Positions 44,842 to 53,754 of a DNA stretch of 64,000 bases are shown piece by piece. The number at the start of each line of letters is the position of its first letter. Positions within the stretch are counted from its first letter, which is position 1. The notes beneath the pieces are model-generated. The model had not been told where the DNA came from and did no database searches. It worked only from the letters and a program-made list of their open reading frames with translations. Made by a program: the position numbers and the translations under genes. This DNA is from Pseudomonas putida (lineage in GTDB: Bacteria; Pseudomonadota; Gammaproteobacteria; Pseudomonadales; Pseudomonadaceae), in the NCBI RefSeq assembly GCF_022627325.1, contig NZ_JAETZZ010000001.1:62001-126000 (forward strand). The letters run 5' to 3'.

Positions 44842-46923
44842 TTACTGCTTGGCTACCTTGGTGCTGGCACTGAGGTAATCGATCAGGATGCGACCCGTCT
44901 CGGACAGGTAAGCGTCGTCTTCGGGCTTGGTGTTTTCATCCTCGGTCGGCAAGGCGTCCTCGTCCTCTTTCTTCAGCTCCTTGAGCGGCTCTTCACCCTT
45001 GGCCTTGCGGCGGATGTTTTCCAGCGCGAGCTGCTTGGCCTCGATTTCATCGTGGCGGGCGCGGCGGTCCTGCTCGTTGAGGCTGACGGTCTTCTCGTTC
45101 ATCAGCTTCTGGGTCAGGGCCAGGCGGTCACGGATATAAGTGAACTCCGCGTCCTTGTCGCTGCGCGCTTCATGCTGCGCCTTGAGCTGCGCCAGGAAGG
45201 GCTTGAACGGGTCGGCCGCTGGCTTGACCACCGGGCGGATGGTGTCCCACGGCATGGCCTCGGGCAGGGCGCTTTCACCGATTTCCTTGGTGTCGATGAT
45301 CGACGGGTAATCGATGTCCGGCAGCACGCCCTGATGCTGGGTGCTCTGCCCGGAAACCCGGTAGAACTTCGCCAGGGTCAGTTTCAGCTCGCCATGGTTG
45401 AGCGGCTGAATGGTCTGCACGGTGCCTTTACCGAAGGTCTGGCCGCCGATGATCAGCGCGCGGTGATAATCCTGCATGGCGCCGGCGAAGATTTCCGAGG
45501 CCGAGGCCGAGAGGCGGTTGACCAGCAGCGCCAGCGGGCCTTTGTAGAAGGCGCCAGGGTTTTCGTCTTCCAGCACGTCCACCCGGCCATCGCTGTTGCG
45601 AACCAGCACCGTAGGGCCCTTCTCGATGAACAGGCTGGTCAGCTCGGTGGCTTCTTGCAGGGAGCCGCCGCCGTTGTTGCGCAGGTCGATGACCACGCCG
45701 TCGACTTTTTCCTTCTGCAGTTCGGTGAGCAGCTTTTTCACGTCACGCGTGGTGCTCTTGTACTCCGGGTCCCCGGCGCGATACGCCTTGAAGTCCAGGT
45801 AGAAGGCCGGAATTTCAATGATCCCCAGCTTGTAGTCACGGCCAGCCTGCTTGAGCTTGAGCACCGACTTCTTGGCCGCCTGCTCTTCAAGCTTGACCGC
45901 CTCGCGGGTGATCGACACCACTTTGCTGGTCTGGTCGCTCGGGGCATTGCTGGCCGGGATGATTTCCAGGCGCACGACCGAGCCTTTCGGGCCACGGATC
46001 AACTTGACCACTTCGTCCAGGCGCCAGCCGACCACGTCGACCATTTCCTTGTTGCCCTGGGCAACGCCGATGATCTTGTCGGCCGGGGCCACTTGCTTGG
46101 TCTTGGCCGCAGGGCCTGCAGGGACCAGGCGCACGATCTTGACCTGGTCATTGTCGCTTTGCAGCACCGCACCGATGCCTTCGAGCGACAGGCTCATGTT
46201 GATGTCGAAGTTCTCGGCGTTGTCCGGCGACAGGTAGTTGGTGTGCGGGTCGTAGGACTGGGCGAACGTATTGATGTAGGCCTGGAAGATGTCTTCGGCA
46301 CGGGTCTGGTTCAGGCGCGACAGCTGGTTCTTGTAACGCTTGGTCAGGGTTTCCTGAATCTGCTTGGGCTCTTTGCCGGCGATCTTCTGGCGCAGCACCT
46401 CGTCCTTGACGCGTTTGCGCCACAGGTCGTCCAGCTCGGCCTGGTTCTTCAGCCACGGCGCATCCTTGCGGTCGATCAGCAAGGTTTCCTTGGTGGTGAA
46501 GTCCATCTTGTCGACGCCCTTGTTCAGCTCGGCCAGGGCGAAGTCCAGGCGTTGCTTGACGCGGTCCAGGTAGCGCTTGTAGATGGTGAAGCCAGGGTCG
46601 AGGTTGCCGCTTTTGAGGAAGTCGTCGAACTGGCGCTTCCACTTGTCGAACTCGGCGATGTCAGCCGCAGTGAAGTAGCTGCGCGCAGGGTCGAGCAGCT
46701 TGATGTAGCTGTCGTAGATGATCACCGAACGGGCGTCATCGAGCGGCGGCTTGCTGTAATGGTGACGTTTGAGCAACTCAACCACATTGAGGCTGGCGAC
46801 GATTTCGTCACGGTCCGGCTGCAGGCTGTCCCATTTGTTGGCGGCCGACGCATTGCCGCCGAGCGTGAGGCTACCCAGGCCGATCATCAGGGCCAGGGCG
46901 GTGCTTGGAAGGAAATGCTTCAT
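44842..46923 (-). CDS. prc: Carboxy-terminal (tail-specific) protease Prc
   Basis: Periplasmic S41 protease cleaving C-terminal tails; in pseudomonads Prc/AlgO acts on MucA-type anti-sigma factors. The start MKHFLPSTALALMIGLGSL gives a signal peptide; an ATG 11 codons earlier is an alternative. A PDZ domain lies at about residues 240-330, and the catalytic Ser (about 474, SASASEIFAGAM) and Lys (about 499, TFGKGTVQ) are present. The C-terminal region is charged (EEPLKELKKEDED). At 693 aa it is close to E. coli Prc. Confidence 0.94.
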   Translation of the reverse strand: MKHFLPSTALALMIGLGSLTLGGNASAANKWDSLQPDRDEIVASLNVVELLKRHHYSKPPLDDARSVIIYDSYIKLLDPARSYFTAADIAEFDKWKRQFDDFLKSGNLDPGFTIYKRYLDRVKQRLDFALAELNKGVDKMDFTTKETLLIDRKDAPWLKNQAELDDLWRKRVKDEVLRQKIAGKEPKQIQETLTKRYKNQLSRLNQTRAEDIFQAYINTFAQSYDPHTNYLSPDNAENFDINMSLSLEGIGAVLQSDNDQVKIVRLVPAGPAAKTKQVAPADKIIGVAQGNKEMVDVVGWRLDEVVKLIRGPKGSVVRLEIIPASNAPSDQTSKVVSITREAVKLEEQAAKKSVLKLKQAGRDYKLGIIEIPAFYLDFKAYRAGDPEYKSTTRDVKKLLTELQKEKVDGVVIDLRNNGGGSLQEATELTSLFIEKGPTVLVRNSDGRVDVLEDENPGAFYKGPLALLVNRLSASASEIFAGAMQDYHRALIIGGQTFGKGTVQTIQPLNHGELKLTLAKFYRVSGQSTQHQGVLPDIDYPSIIDTKEIGESALPEAMPWDTIRPVVKPAADPFKPFLAQLKAQHEARSDKDAEFTYIRDRLALTQKLMNEKTVSLNEQDRRARHDEIEAKQLALENIRRKAKGEEPLKELKKEDEDALPTEDENTKPEDDAYLSETGRILIDYLSASTKVAKQ

Positions 46924-47065
46924 GCTGATTCGACGTGGAGGCAATTGATCACGCATAGTAGGCCGTCTTTTCCGTTGCCGGTTCCATGGAGCCGGGCAAA
47001 TACTGCAAAAAGCCAGGGGCGTGGGTACCCCAGGCTCAGTCATGTCAATCAACTATGGAGGCACT

Positions 47066-48028
47066 GTGAAGGCATTGCAAGGCGAAGACGGACATGTGGA
47101 GTGGGTCGAGGCCGAGCGCCCGGCCCTGGATGCCGGCCAGGTACGCATTCGCGTGGCTGCGGCGGGCCTGAATCGGGCCGATCTGCTGCAAATGAAGGGG
47201 CTTTATCCGCCACCGCCCGGCGCCAGCCCTTACATGGGCCTGGAATGCGCCGGGGTGGTGGAAGAGGTGGGCGCGGGTGCCGACTGGCGGGTAGGCGACC
47301 GAGTGTGCGCGCTGCTGGCCAGCGGGGCCATGGCCGAAGAAGTGGTGGTCGATGCCCGCCATGTGCTGCCAGTGCCCGAGGGCCTGACCCTGCACGAGGC
47401 CGCAGCGCTACCCGAGGTCTACGCCACCGCGTGGCTGAACATTTTCCAGTTGGGCGCAGTGAAGGCTGGCGAGAAGGTGTTGGTACACGCCGGTGCCAGT
47501 GGCGTCGGCTCGGCCGCCATCCAGTTGTGCAAGGCGTTCGGCAACCCGGTGTACGTCAGCGTTGGCTCGCAGGACCGCCTGGCGTACTGCCAGGCACTGG
47601 GCGCGACGGGCGGGGTGGTGCGCAATGAAAACCTGGATGCGCTGGAGGGCATGGGCCCGTTCGATGTGATTCTCGACCCGGTGGGCGCCAGCTACGGGCA
47701 GCTCAACCTCAAGCTGCTGGCCCGCGATGGGCGCTGGGTGATCATCGGCCTGATGGGCGGGCGCACGGTTGAACTGGACCTGGCGCAGGTGCTGGGCAAG
47801 CGCCTGGAAATCACTGGCTCCACGTTGCGCAACCGTGACGACGGGTTCAAGGCCGAGCTGCTGCGCGAGCTGCAACAGCAGGTGTGGCCGTTGTTCAGCG
47901 AAAAGCGTTTGTCGCCGCAGCTGGTGGACACCTACCCGGTCGAGTTCGCCCAGGCAGCCTATGCCGAACTCGAGAGCAATCAGGTGTCGGGCAAGCTGGT
48001 CATGGTGATCGACCCTAGCCTGGCGTGA
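47066..48028 (+). CDS. NAD(P)H quinone oxidoreductase, zinc-type ADH superfamily
   Basis: A 320 aa medium-chain dehydrogenase without zinc ligands. It has the N-terminal GroES-like fold (QVRIRVAAAGLNRADLLQMKGLYPPPPG) and the Rossmann motif VHAGASGVGSAAIQL. The GTG start (MKALQGEDGHV) follows GGAGG at 47057. An ATG eight codons earlier would add MSINYGGT and lies upstream of that site. Probable substrate is a quinone or enone (PIG3-like). Confidence 0.86.
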   Translation: MKALQGEDGHVEWVEAERPALDAGQVRIRVAAAGLNRADLLQMKGLYPPPPGASPYMGLECAGVVEEVGAGADWRVGDRVCALLASGAMAEEVVVDARHVLPVPEGLTLHEAAALPEVYATAWLNIFQLGAVKAGEKVLVHAGASGVGSAAIQLCKAFGNPVYVSVGSQDRLAYCQALGATGGVVRNENLDALEGMGPFDVILDPVGASYGQLNLKLLARDGRWVIIGLMGGRTVELDLAQVLGKRLEITGSTLRNRDDGFKAELLRELQQQVWPLFSEKRLSPQLVDTYPVEFAQAAYAELESNQVSGKLVMVIDPSLA

Positions 48029-48049
48029 GATTGCCGGGGCTGCTTTACG

Positions 48050-48136
48050 GCCCAATCGCGACACCAGCCCGCTGCTGCAGGGGCGTGCAAGCTCCTGCAG
48101 CCGCCTTGGGTCGCGATTGGGGCGCAAGGCGCCCCC
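48050..48136. repeat. Inverted-repeat intergenic element
   Basis: CCCAATCGCGAC pairs with GTCGCGATTGGG, inside it CTGCAGG/CCTGCAG, and next to it GGGGCGCAAGGCGCCCC. Nested hairpins between convergent genes, probably acting as a terminator. Confidence 0.6.
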
Positions 48137-48143
48137 GCGGCCC

Positions 48144-48797
48144 TCAAGACCAGCTCAAGATTGGCCAGCCATTCTTCTCGGCATGCTCGCGCAGCACCGC
48201 ATCAGGGTTAACTGCAAGCGGGTGATCAACCTTCAGCAACAACGGCAGATCATTGCGCGAATCGGAATAGAAGCTCGCCCCCTCCAGGTTTTCCTGTTCC
48301 TGGTCCAGCCACTCCAGCAAGCGGGTGATCTTGCCCTCACGGTAAGTCAGCACCCCATGGGTCTTGCCGGTATATACCCCGTTCACAGCCTCCAGCTCGA
48401 TCGCCAGGTACTCGTCCACGCCCAACCGCGCCGCAATCGGCCCGACCAGGTGGGTGCCGGAAGCAGAAATGATCAGGATGCGGTCGCCACGCTTGCGGTG
48501 CTCGGCGATGCAGCGGCAGGCATCACCGAAAATGATCGGCTCGATGACATCCTCCACCCAGGGTTCAACCAGGTGCTCGACTTCTTCCAGGGTGCGCCCG
48601 GCAATCGGCTCCAGGCTGAAGGCCATGTACTCCTCCATCTGCAGGTGGCCTTTGCCGTAGGCCTCCATCAGGGCATGGTCGCGGCGCAGGAACTCCTTGC
48701 CGTCGACCCAGCCCAGCCGCGCCATCTGCTCGCTCCATAGCGACGCGCAGTCGCCGTGGATCAGGGTTTCGTCCAGATCGAAAATTGCCAGTGCCAT
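48144..48797 (-). CDS. HAD-superfamily IB phosphatase
   Basis: The 217 aa protein starts MALAIFDLDETLIHGD after AAGGAG, giving the nucleophile motif DLDETL at residues 7-12. Motif II is IISASGTH, then lysine and the late acidic motif SDSRNDLPLL. This is the SerB/phosphocholine-phosphatase-like IB group. It is the last gene of the ABC operon, 13 bases after the ATPase gene, which suggests that it dephosphorylates an imported or released phosphoester. Confidence 0.86.
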   Translation of the reverse strand: MALAIFDLDETLIHGDCASLWSEQMARLGWVDGKEFLRRDHALMEAYGKGHLQMEEYMAFSLEPIAGRTLEEVEHLVEPWVEDVIEPIIFGDACRCIAEHRKRGDRILIISASGTHLVGPIAARLGVDEYLAIELEAVNGVYTGKTHGVLTYREGKITRLLEWLDQEQENLEGASFYSDSRNDLPLLLKVDHPLAVNPDAVLREHAEKNGWPILSWS

Positions 48798-48810
48798 GCG
48801 TTGAGTCTCC

Positions 48811-49800
48811 TTAGGCCACTTCCCGTAGCGCCGTGGGGTCGATCGACAAGGATACCCGTTGGCCGTCCGCGTGCAGATCGGCCGATGAGCGATTGAGCAC
48901 ATCCACCACCAGTTCCACGTCACGCACCCGTACCCGGTAGCGGATCACATTGCCGAGCAGGCTGTGGCTGCGCACTTCGCCGTCCCGTTCGCCCTCCAGG
49001 CTCAAGGTGATCGACTCGGGGCGAATCGCCAGGCGGCTGGTCACCGGGCGCTGCAGCAGGCGGCTGGCGCTTTGCGGGTCGAGCAGGTTGTAGTTGCCGA
49101 TAAAGCCGGCGGCGAACAGGTCCACCGGTGCCGTGTAAAGGGTTTCGGCATCGCCGCTCTGGACGATACGCCCCTGGTTCATCAGGAAGATGCGATCAGA
49201 CATGGTCAGCGCTTCTTCCTGATCATGGGTAACGAAGATGGTGGTCAGCCCCAACTCGCGCTGAATGGCGCGGATCTGCTCGCGCAGGTGCTTGCGAATA
49301 CGTGCATCCAGCGCCGACAACGGCTCGTCCAGCAGCAGCAGGCGTGGGCGGGTGACCAGCGAGCGGGCCAGGGCCACACGCTGGCACTGGCCGCCGGACA
49401 GCTGGTGCGGGTAGCGCCCGGCAAAGCTGCCCAGCTCCACCAGGTCCAACGCCTCGCGCACCCGTACCTGCGTGTCACTGGCCTTGACCTTCTGCATGCG
49501 CAGGCCAAAGGCGACATTCTGCTCCACGGTCATGTTGGGGAACAGCGCATAGCTCTGGAACACCATGCCAATGCCGCGCTTTTGCGGGCTCAGCGGCACG
49601 ATATCCTGGCCATCGAGCAGGATCTGCCCGCCGTCGACCGGGGTCAGCCCGGCGATGCAGCGCAGCAGGGTGGACTTGCCGCAACCTGAAGGGCCGAGCA
49701 GGGTGACGAATTCGCCGCGTTCGATGTGGCAGTCGATATTCTCGAACACCGGGGTCCCGGCATAGCGTTTGTGCAGTTTCTGTACGCTGACGAAGCTCAT
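48811..49800 (-). CDS. ABC importer ATPase (PotA/PhnT-like)
   Basis: The 329 aa protein has Walker A GPSGCGKST, signature LSGGQCQRVALARS, Walker B LLLLDEPLSALD, the switch His in FVTHDQEEAL and a C-terminal TOBE-like domain (SRLAIRPESITL). It is the energy-coupling subunit for the two permeases encoded just upstream. The class covers Fe3+, polyamine and 2-aminoethylphosphonate importers. Confidence 0.9.
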   Translation of the reverse strand: MSFVSVQKLHKRYAGTPVFENIDCHIERGEFVTLLGPSGCGKSTLLRCIAGLTPVDGGQILLDGQDIVPLSPQKRGIGMVFQSYALFPNMTVEQNVAFGLRMQKVKASDTQVRVREALDLVELGSFAGRYPHQLSGGQCQRVALARSLVTRPRLLLLDEPLSALDARIRKHLREQIRAIQRELGLTTIFVTHDQEEALTMSDRIFLMNQGRIVQSGDAETLYTAPVDLFAAGFIGNYNLLDPQSASRLLQRPVTSRLAIRPESITLSLEGERDGEVRSHSLLGNVIRYRVRVRDVELVVDVLNRSSADLHADGQRVSLSIDPTALREVA

Positions 49801-49801
49801 G

Positions 49802-50608
49802 TCAGGTCTTGTCCTTGTTCAGGCGGTTGGCGACCCAGGTGAGTACCAGCACGAAGGCGAAGTACGAGATCACCAGCGCGCTGTTGAAGTGGCCGCTGCT
49901 GTTGCGCATGTTGTTCAGGTACACCTGCAGGGTTTCGTAGCGCGTGCCGACCAGCAGATTGGCGAACACGAATTCGCCGAACAGGAACGAGAACGACAGC
50001 AGCAGCGCCACCATCAGGCCTTTGCGCAGGTTGGGCAGCACCACCAGGAACGCCGCCTGCCAGGTGCTGGCGCCGAGCAACTGGGCGGCGTCCATCAGGT
50101 CGCGCAGGTTGATCGCCTGCAGGTTGTTGGTGATCGCCCGGTACATGAACGGCAGGGCGACGGTGAAGTAGCAGCCGATCAGGATCCACGGCGTGCCGAC
50201 CATGGCCATCGGCCCGCTGCCGTACAACTGCAGCAGGCCCACCGAGGACACCACCGGCGGCACCGCGAAGGGCAGCAGGATGAGGATGTTCATCAGTGCA
50301 TCGAGCCTGGGGAAGTGGTAGTGCACCACGAACAGCAGCGGCAGGATCAGCACCACCGACAGTAGCAGCGCGCCCAGGCACACCAACAGCGACTGGCCGA
50401 AGGCCGCGAGAAAGCGCGGCTCGCCCCACAGCGCCACGTACCACTTCAGGGTCATGCCGCTGGGCAGCAGGCTGGCTGACCAGCTGGTGGCCAGCGAGTA
50501 GAGCAGGGTACCGGCCAGTGGCAGCAGCAGGATGAGAAACAGCAGGTACACCACGACGCGGTGGTAGAGGCTGCCGGCGCTCGGCCTGGTTGAGCGGTTA
50601 GCGTGCAT
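49802..50608 (-). CDS. ABC importer permease 2
   Basis: A 268 aa inner-membrane protein with about six helices. It carries the EAA loop (MDAAQLLGASTWQAAFLVVLPNL) that contacts the ATPase. It overlaps the first permease gene by 11 bases. PotC/PhnV-like. Confidence 0.9.
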   Translation of the reverse strand: MHANRSTRPSAGSLYHRVVVYLLFLILLLPLAGTLLYSLATSWSASLLPSGMTLKWYVALWGEPRFLAAFGQSLLVCLGALLLSVVLILPLLFVVHYHFPRLDALMNILILLPFAVPPVVSSVGLLQLYGSGPMAMVGTPWILIGCYFTVALPFMYRAITNNLQAINLRDLMDAAQLLGASTWQAAFLVVLPNLRKGLMVALLLSFSFLFGEFVFANLLVGTRYETLQVYLNNMRNSSGHFNSALVISYFAFVLVLTWVANRLNKDKT

Positions 50609-51437
50609 GGTAGCTCCGTTTCAGCAGCCATTGATGAACGAGCGTGACCACCGTCATCAAGCCCACCAGCACCATGGCCAGCGCGCTGGCCAGGTTGGGG
50701 TCCAGGCTGATGTCACCGGCCACCAGGCCGGCGATGCGGATCGGCAGCACGTTGAAGTTGCCGGTGGTCAGCGCATACACCGTGGCATACGCGCCCAACG
50801 CATTGGCCAGCAGGATAACGAAGGTGCCTAGCAGGGCAGGTGTCAGCACCGGCAGGCCGATGTGCCGCCAGTATTGCCAGTGGCTGGCGCCCAGCAACGC
50901 GGCCGATTCGCGCCAGTCTTCGCGCAGGGCATCGAAGGCCGGGTAGAGCAGCAGCACGCCCAGGGGGATCTGGAAGTAGGTGTACACCAGGATCAGGCCG
51001 TTGCTGGAGTAGATGCTGAAATCTTCCAGCAGGCCGATCTGCTTGAGCAGCAGGGTCAGCGCCCCATTGAAACCCAGCAGGATGATGAACGCGAAGGCCA
51101 GCGGCACGCCGGCGAAGTTGCTGGTCATGTTGGCGAAGGCGCTGACGAAGTCGCGCAGGCGCGAATCGACCTGGCGCAGCGAGTAAGCACCGAGGGTGGC
51201 GATGATGATGCCGAACAGGCTCGACCAGAAGCTGATCTCCAGGCTGCGTTGCAGTGCCTGCAGGTAGAACTTCGAAGCGAACACTTTGCTGAAGTTGGCC
51301 AGCCCCCAGCCCGCCTCCGACTGCACGCTGTTGATGGCCACCCAGGCCAGCGGGGCGATCTGGAAGATGACGAAGAACACGGCAAACGGCAGCAGGCAGA
51401 GCAAGGCCAGGTAGCGCCCGCGGGCGCCGGCACTCAC
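50598..51437 (-). CDS. ABC importer permease 1
   Basis: A 279 aa inner-membrane protein with about six helices and an EAA loop (ESAALLGASHWQYWRHIGLPVL). The start is the GTG of MSAGARGRYLALLCLLPF, whose GTGA overlaps the phosphodiesterase stop; the frame is open upstream but non-homologous there. PotB/PhnU-like. Confidence 0.88.
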   Translation of the reverse strand: MSAGARGRYLALLCLLPFAVFFVIFQIAPLAWVAINSVQSEAGWGLANFSKVFASKFYLQALQRSLEISFWSSLFGIIIATLGAYSLRQVDSRLRDFVSAFANMTSNFAGVPLAFAFIILLGFNGALTLLLKQIGLLEDFSIYSSNGLILVYTYFQIPLGVLLLYPAFDALREDWRESAALLGASHWQYWRHIGLPVLTPALLGTFVILLANALGAYATVYALTTGNFNVLPIRIAGLVAGDISLDPNLASALAMVLVGLMTVVTLVHQWLLKRSYHAR

Positions 51438-52240
51438 TTGAGCAGCTCCCGGCAGACCGTCTTGTCGTGGGCAACGCCAAGCAACTCGCAGATGGTGCCG
51501 CATAGCTCGGTCTGCAGCGGCTTGGCGGCCGGGTCGAGGCTGAAGGCGTCGCCAAACACGAACAGCGGTACTTCACGCTCCTCGGCCAGCAGGCCGTTGT
51601 GCGAACGGTCGTTGTTCATGCCGTGGTCGGCGGTGACCAATACCTGGTAACCCTCTTCGAGCCAGTGCGGCAGGTAGTCGGCCAGCAGGATGTCGGCGCT
51701 GCGCGCAGCGTTGCGGTACTGGCTGCTGTCCAGGCCGTGGCGGTGGCCGGTGTCGTCGATGCTCATCGGGTGCACCAGCAAAAAATTCGGCGCATGCCGG
51801 CGGCGCAGGTACTCGGCGTCGGCCAGCAGGTGCGAGTCGGGGTAACGGTCGTCCCAATAGAACAGGCCATGCTGGATCGGCAGCTTTGGCGCGTGGGTAT
51901 GGCGGTCGCGCTGCGGGTCGAAAGGCGAGCGGTTGTACAGTTCGCTCATCCAGTGATAGGCCGCCGCCGCGGTGCCCAGGTTGGCCTCGCGGGCGTAGTG
52001 GAACACGCTGCGCTGGTTGGACAGGCGGTTGACGTTGTTGTGCACGATGCCGCTGTCGATCGGCGCCACGCCGGTGAGGATGCACTCGTACAGTGGCCGG
52101 GACAGCGAGGGCAGCTCGCATTCCACCCGGTACAGCGCGGCACGGTCGGCTTCGACGTAAGCGTGCAGGTGGCCCATGGCGTGGTGCGCGACCTGGTGGT
52201 TGAGGCCGTCGAGCAAGACCAGGATGACGTTGTGTTGCAT
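51434..52240 (-). CDS. Type I phosphodiesterase / alkaline-phosphatase-superfamily protein
   Basis: A 268 aa cytosolic metal phosphoesterase. Metal ligands are visible: Asp in LVLLDGLNH, a Ser/Thr nucleophile candidate in LPSLSRPLYE, Asp/His in MSIDDTGHRHG, and TADHGMNND. No signal peptide, so it acts after uptake. It sits between the binding-protein gene and the permeases, coupled to permease 1 by four bases. This strongly suggests that the imported substrate is a phosphodiester, phosphonate or nucleotide-like ester. Confidence 0.85.
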   Translation of the reverse strand: MQHNVILVLLDGLNHQVAHHAMGHLHAYVEADRAALYRVECELPSLSRPLYECILTGVAPIDSGIVHNNVNRLSNQRSVFHYAREANLGTAAAAYHWMSELYNRSPFDPQRDRHTHAPKLPIQHGLFYWDDRYPDSHLLADAEYLRRRHAPNFLLVHPMSIDDTGHRHGLDSSQYRNAARSADILLADYLPHWLEEGYQVLVTADHGMNNDRSHNGLLAEEREVPLFVFGDAFSLDPAAKPLQTELCGTICELLGVAHDKTVCRELLK

Positions 52241-52254
52241 GGTGGCTCCCAGTG

Positions 52255-52348
52255 GAGCTGCAAGCTTCAAGCTACAAGCTGCAAGCACACGCCGGCATGT
52301 CGCACACCGGCTTGTACTTGCAGCTCGCAGCTTGAAGCCTGAAGCTTC
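52255..52348. repeat. Heptad-repeat hairpin element, copy B
   Basis: Left arm AGCTGCAAGCTTCAAGC and right arm GCAGCTTGAAGCCTGAAGC flank a core GCCGG/CCGGC hairpin. It lies inside the ABC operon between the binding-protein stop and the phosphodiesterase start. Confidence 0.75.
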
Positions 52349-52349
52349 T

Positions 52350-53414
52350 TCATTCCATCTCGATGATGACTTGCTCCTGCCACATCTGCGGCAGCTGTTT
52401 CGAGGTCGTTTCCCATACCTCGGGGTTCTTGATTGGCTTCGCAGTGCCGTACTGCTCGTTAGGCAACAGCTTGGCCTGCACGTCCGCCGGCAGTTTCAGG
52501 TGCTCGGCGCGGATCGGCCGGGCATGCCCATTGGCCAGGTTGATCTGCCCGGCATCACTGAAGATGTACTCACGCGCAAGCTTGGCCGCATTGGGGTTCT
52601 TGGCGTACTTGTTGATGATGGTGGTGTAGCCGGAAATGACCGAGCCGTCCGACGGGATCAGCACTTCGAAGCGTTTCGGGTCGATCTGGTCGCGGTAGCT
52701 CAGGCCGTTGAAGTCCCATACCACGCCCACCTCGACCTCGCCTTTCTCCAGGGTCTGGATGGTTGGGTTGGCCAGCGACAGTCGCTTCTGCTGGGCCAGC
52801 TTGGTGAACAGCTGAAGGCCCGGGGTGACGTTGCCCTCATCGCCCTGGTAGGCGATGGCTGCGGCCAGCACACCATTGGCGGCCTGGGCGGCAGTGCTGA
52901 CATCACCGATGGCGACCTTGTACTTGCCTTTTTCCAGGTCGTGCCAGGTTGTAGGGCGTTCTTCTTCCTTCACCAGGTCCTTGTTGATGATGAAGGCGAT
53001 GGTGCCGGTATAAGCCAGCGCCCAGTGCCCATCCTTGTCCTTGGCCCACGCCGGCACCTGGTCCCAGGTGCTTGGTTTGTACGGCTGGCTCACACCCTTG
53101 GCCACCGCAATCGGGCCGAAGGCGGCCCCGACGTCACCGATGTCGGCGCTGGCGTTGTCCTTCTCGGCATCGAACTTGGCGATTTCCTGGGCCGAGCTCA
53201 TGTCGGTGTCGGTGTGCTTGAGGCCGTACTTGCTGGCCAGGTCTTCCCAGGTGCCTTTCCAGTTGGCCCAGGCATCGGGCATGCCCACGCTATTGATCGT
53301 GCCTTCCTTTCGGGCGGCGTCTTCCAGGGCCTTGAGGTCGGTGCCGGCGGCCATGGCCGAGGTACACAGGGCCATGGCCGAGCCCAGCAGTGACGCCATG
53401 AACAACTTTTTCAT
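52350..53414 (-). CDS. ABC importer substrate-binding protein
   Basis: A 354 aa periplasmic protein. The signal peptide MKKLFMASLLGSAMALCTSA is cleaved at AMA|AGTDL. It is a type 2 periplasmic-binding fold of the Fe3+/polyamine/2-aminoethylphosphonate group (NSVGMPDAWANW; WDQVPAWAKDKDG; GYTTIINKYAKNPNAAKLAREYIFSD). First gene of the operon, with AAGGAG before the ATG, and opposite a HutC-type regulator. Confidence 0.88.
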   Translation of the reverse strand: MKKLFMASLLGSAMALCTSAMAAGTDLKALEDAARKEGTINSVGMPDAWANWKGTWEDLASKYGLKHTDTDMSSAQEIAKFDAEKDNASADIGDVGAAFGPIAVAKGVSQPYKPSTWDQVPAWAKDKDGHWALAYTGTIAFIINKDLVKEEERPTTWHDLEKGKYKVAIGDVSTAAQAANGVLAAAIAYQGDEGNVTPGLQLFTKLAQQKRLSLANPTIQTLEKGEVEVGVVWDFNGLSYRDQIDPKRFEVLIPSDGSVISGYTTIINKYAKNPNAAKLAREYIFSDAGQINLANGHARPIRAEHLKLPADVQAKLLPNEQYGTAKPIKNPEVWETTSKQLPQMWQEQVIIEME

Positions 53415-53481
53415 CCGAAGCTCCTTTGGTGGGTGCCTTGCGCGATCGTTGTTATGAGTGAAGCCTTGCTTGGCAAACCTT

Positions 53482-53493
53482 TGGTCTAGGTCA
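53482..53493. promoter_or_regulatory. GntR/HutC operator, binding-protein side
   Basis: TGGTCTAGGTCA matches the HutC-subfamily consensus TGGTCTAGACCA at 10 of 12 positions, 68 bases before the binding-protein ATG. Confidence 0.55.
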
Positions 53494-53726
53494 GCAAACC
53501 TTGCGCCAAGGTAGGCCGTTTGCGTGACAATTTGATGTAAGGGAAGGGGTGGACCCGGTGCTGCCGCTTCCTGCGAATACAGCGTAGACCAGATCGCAAG
53601 CCCCGATTCACAAGGCTTGGCCCGAATCTGGCAGTGCCCTGATCAAGCGTGCAACGGCGCTTTGTCACAGCATGTTCATCAGCCCTGCCTAGGCTTGCAC
53701 TATTCTCCAAGTGCCCTGTTCTGGGG

Positions 53727-53740
53727 CTGGACTAGTCCAG
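53727..53740. promoter_or_regulatory. GntR/HutC operator, regulator side
   Basis: CTGGACTAGTCCAG is a perfect 14-bp palindrome, 10 of 12 to TGGTCTAGACCA, ending 14 bases before the regulator ATG; it would mediate autorepression. Confidence 0.6.
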
Positions 53741-53754
53741 ATAGGTAACCCTCG

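Noticed and set aside
45052..47628. 858-codon open frame antisense to prc and running into the oxidoreductase gene
   Set aside because: Shadow frame spanning two divergent real genes; composition is rich in His, Gln and Arg, as expected for antisense of high-GC coding DNA.
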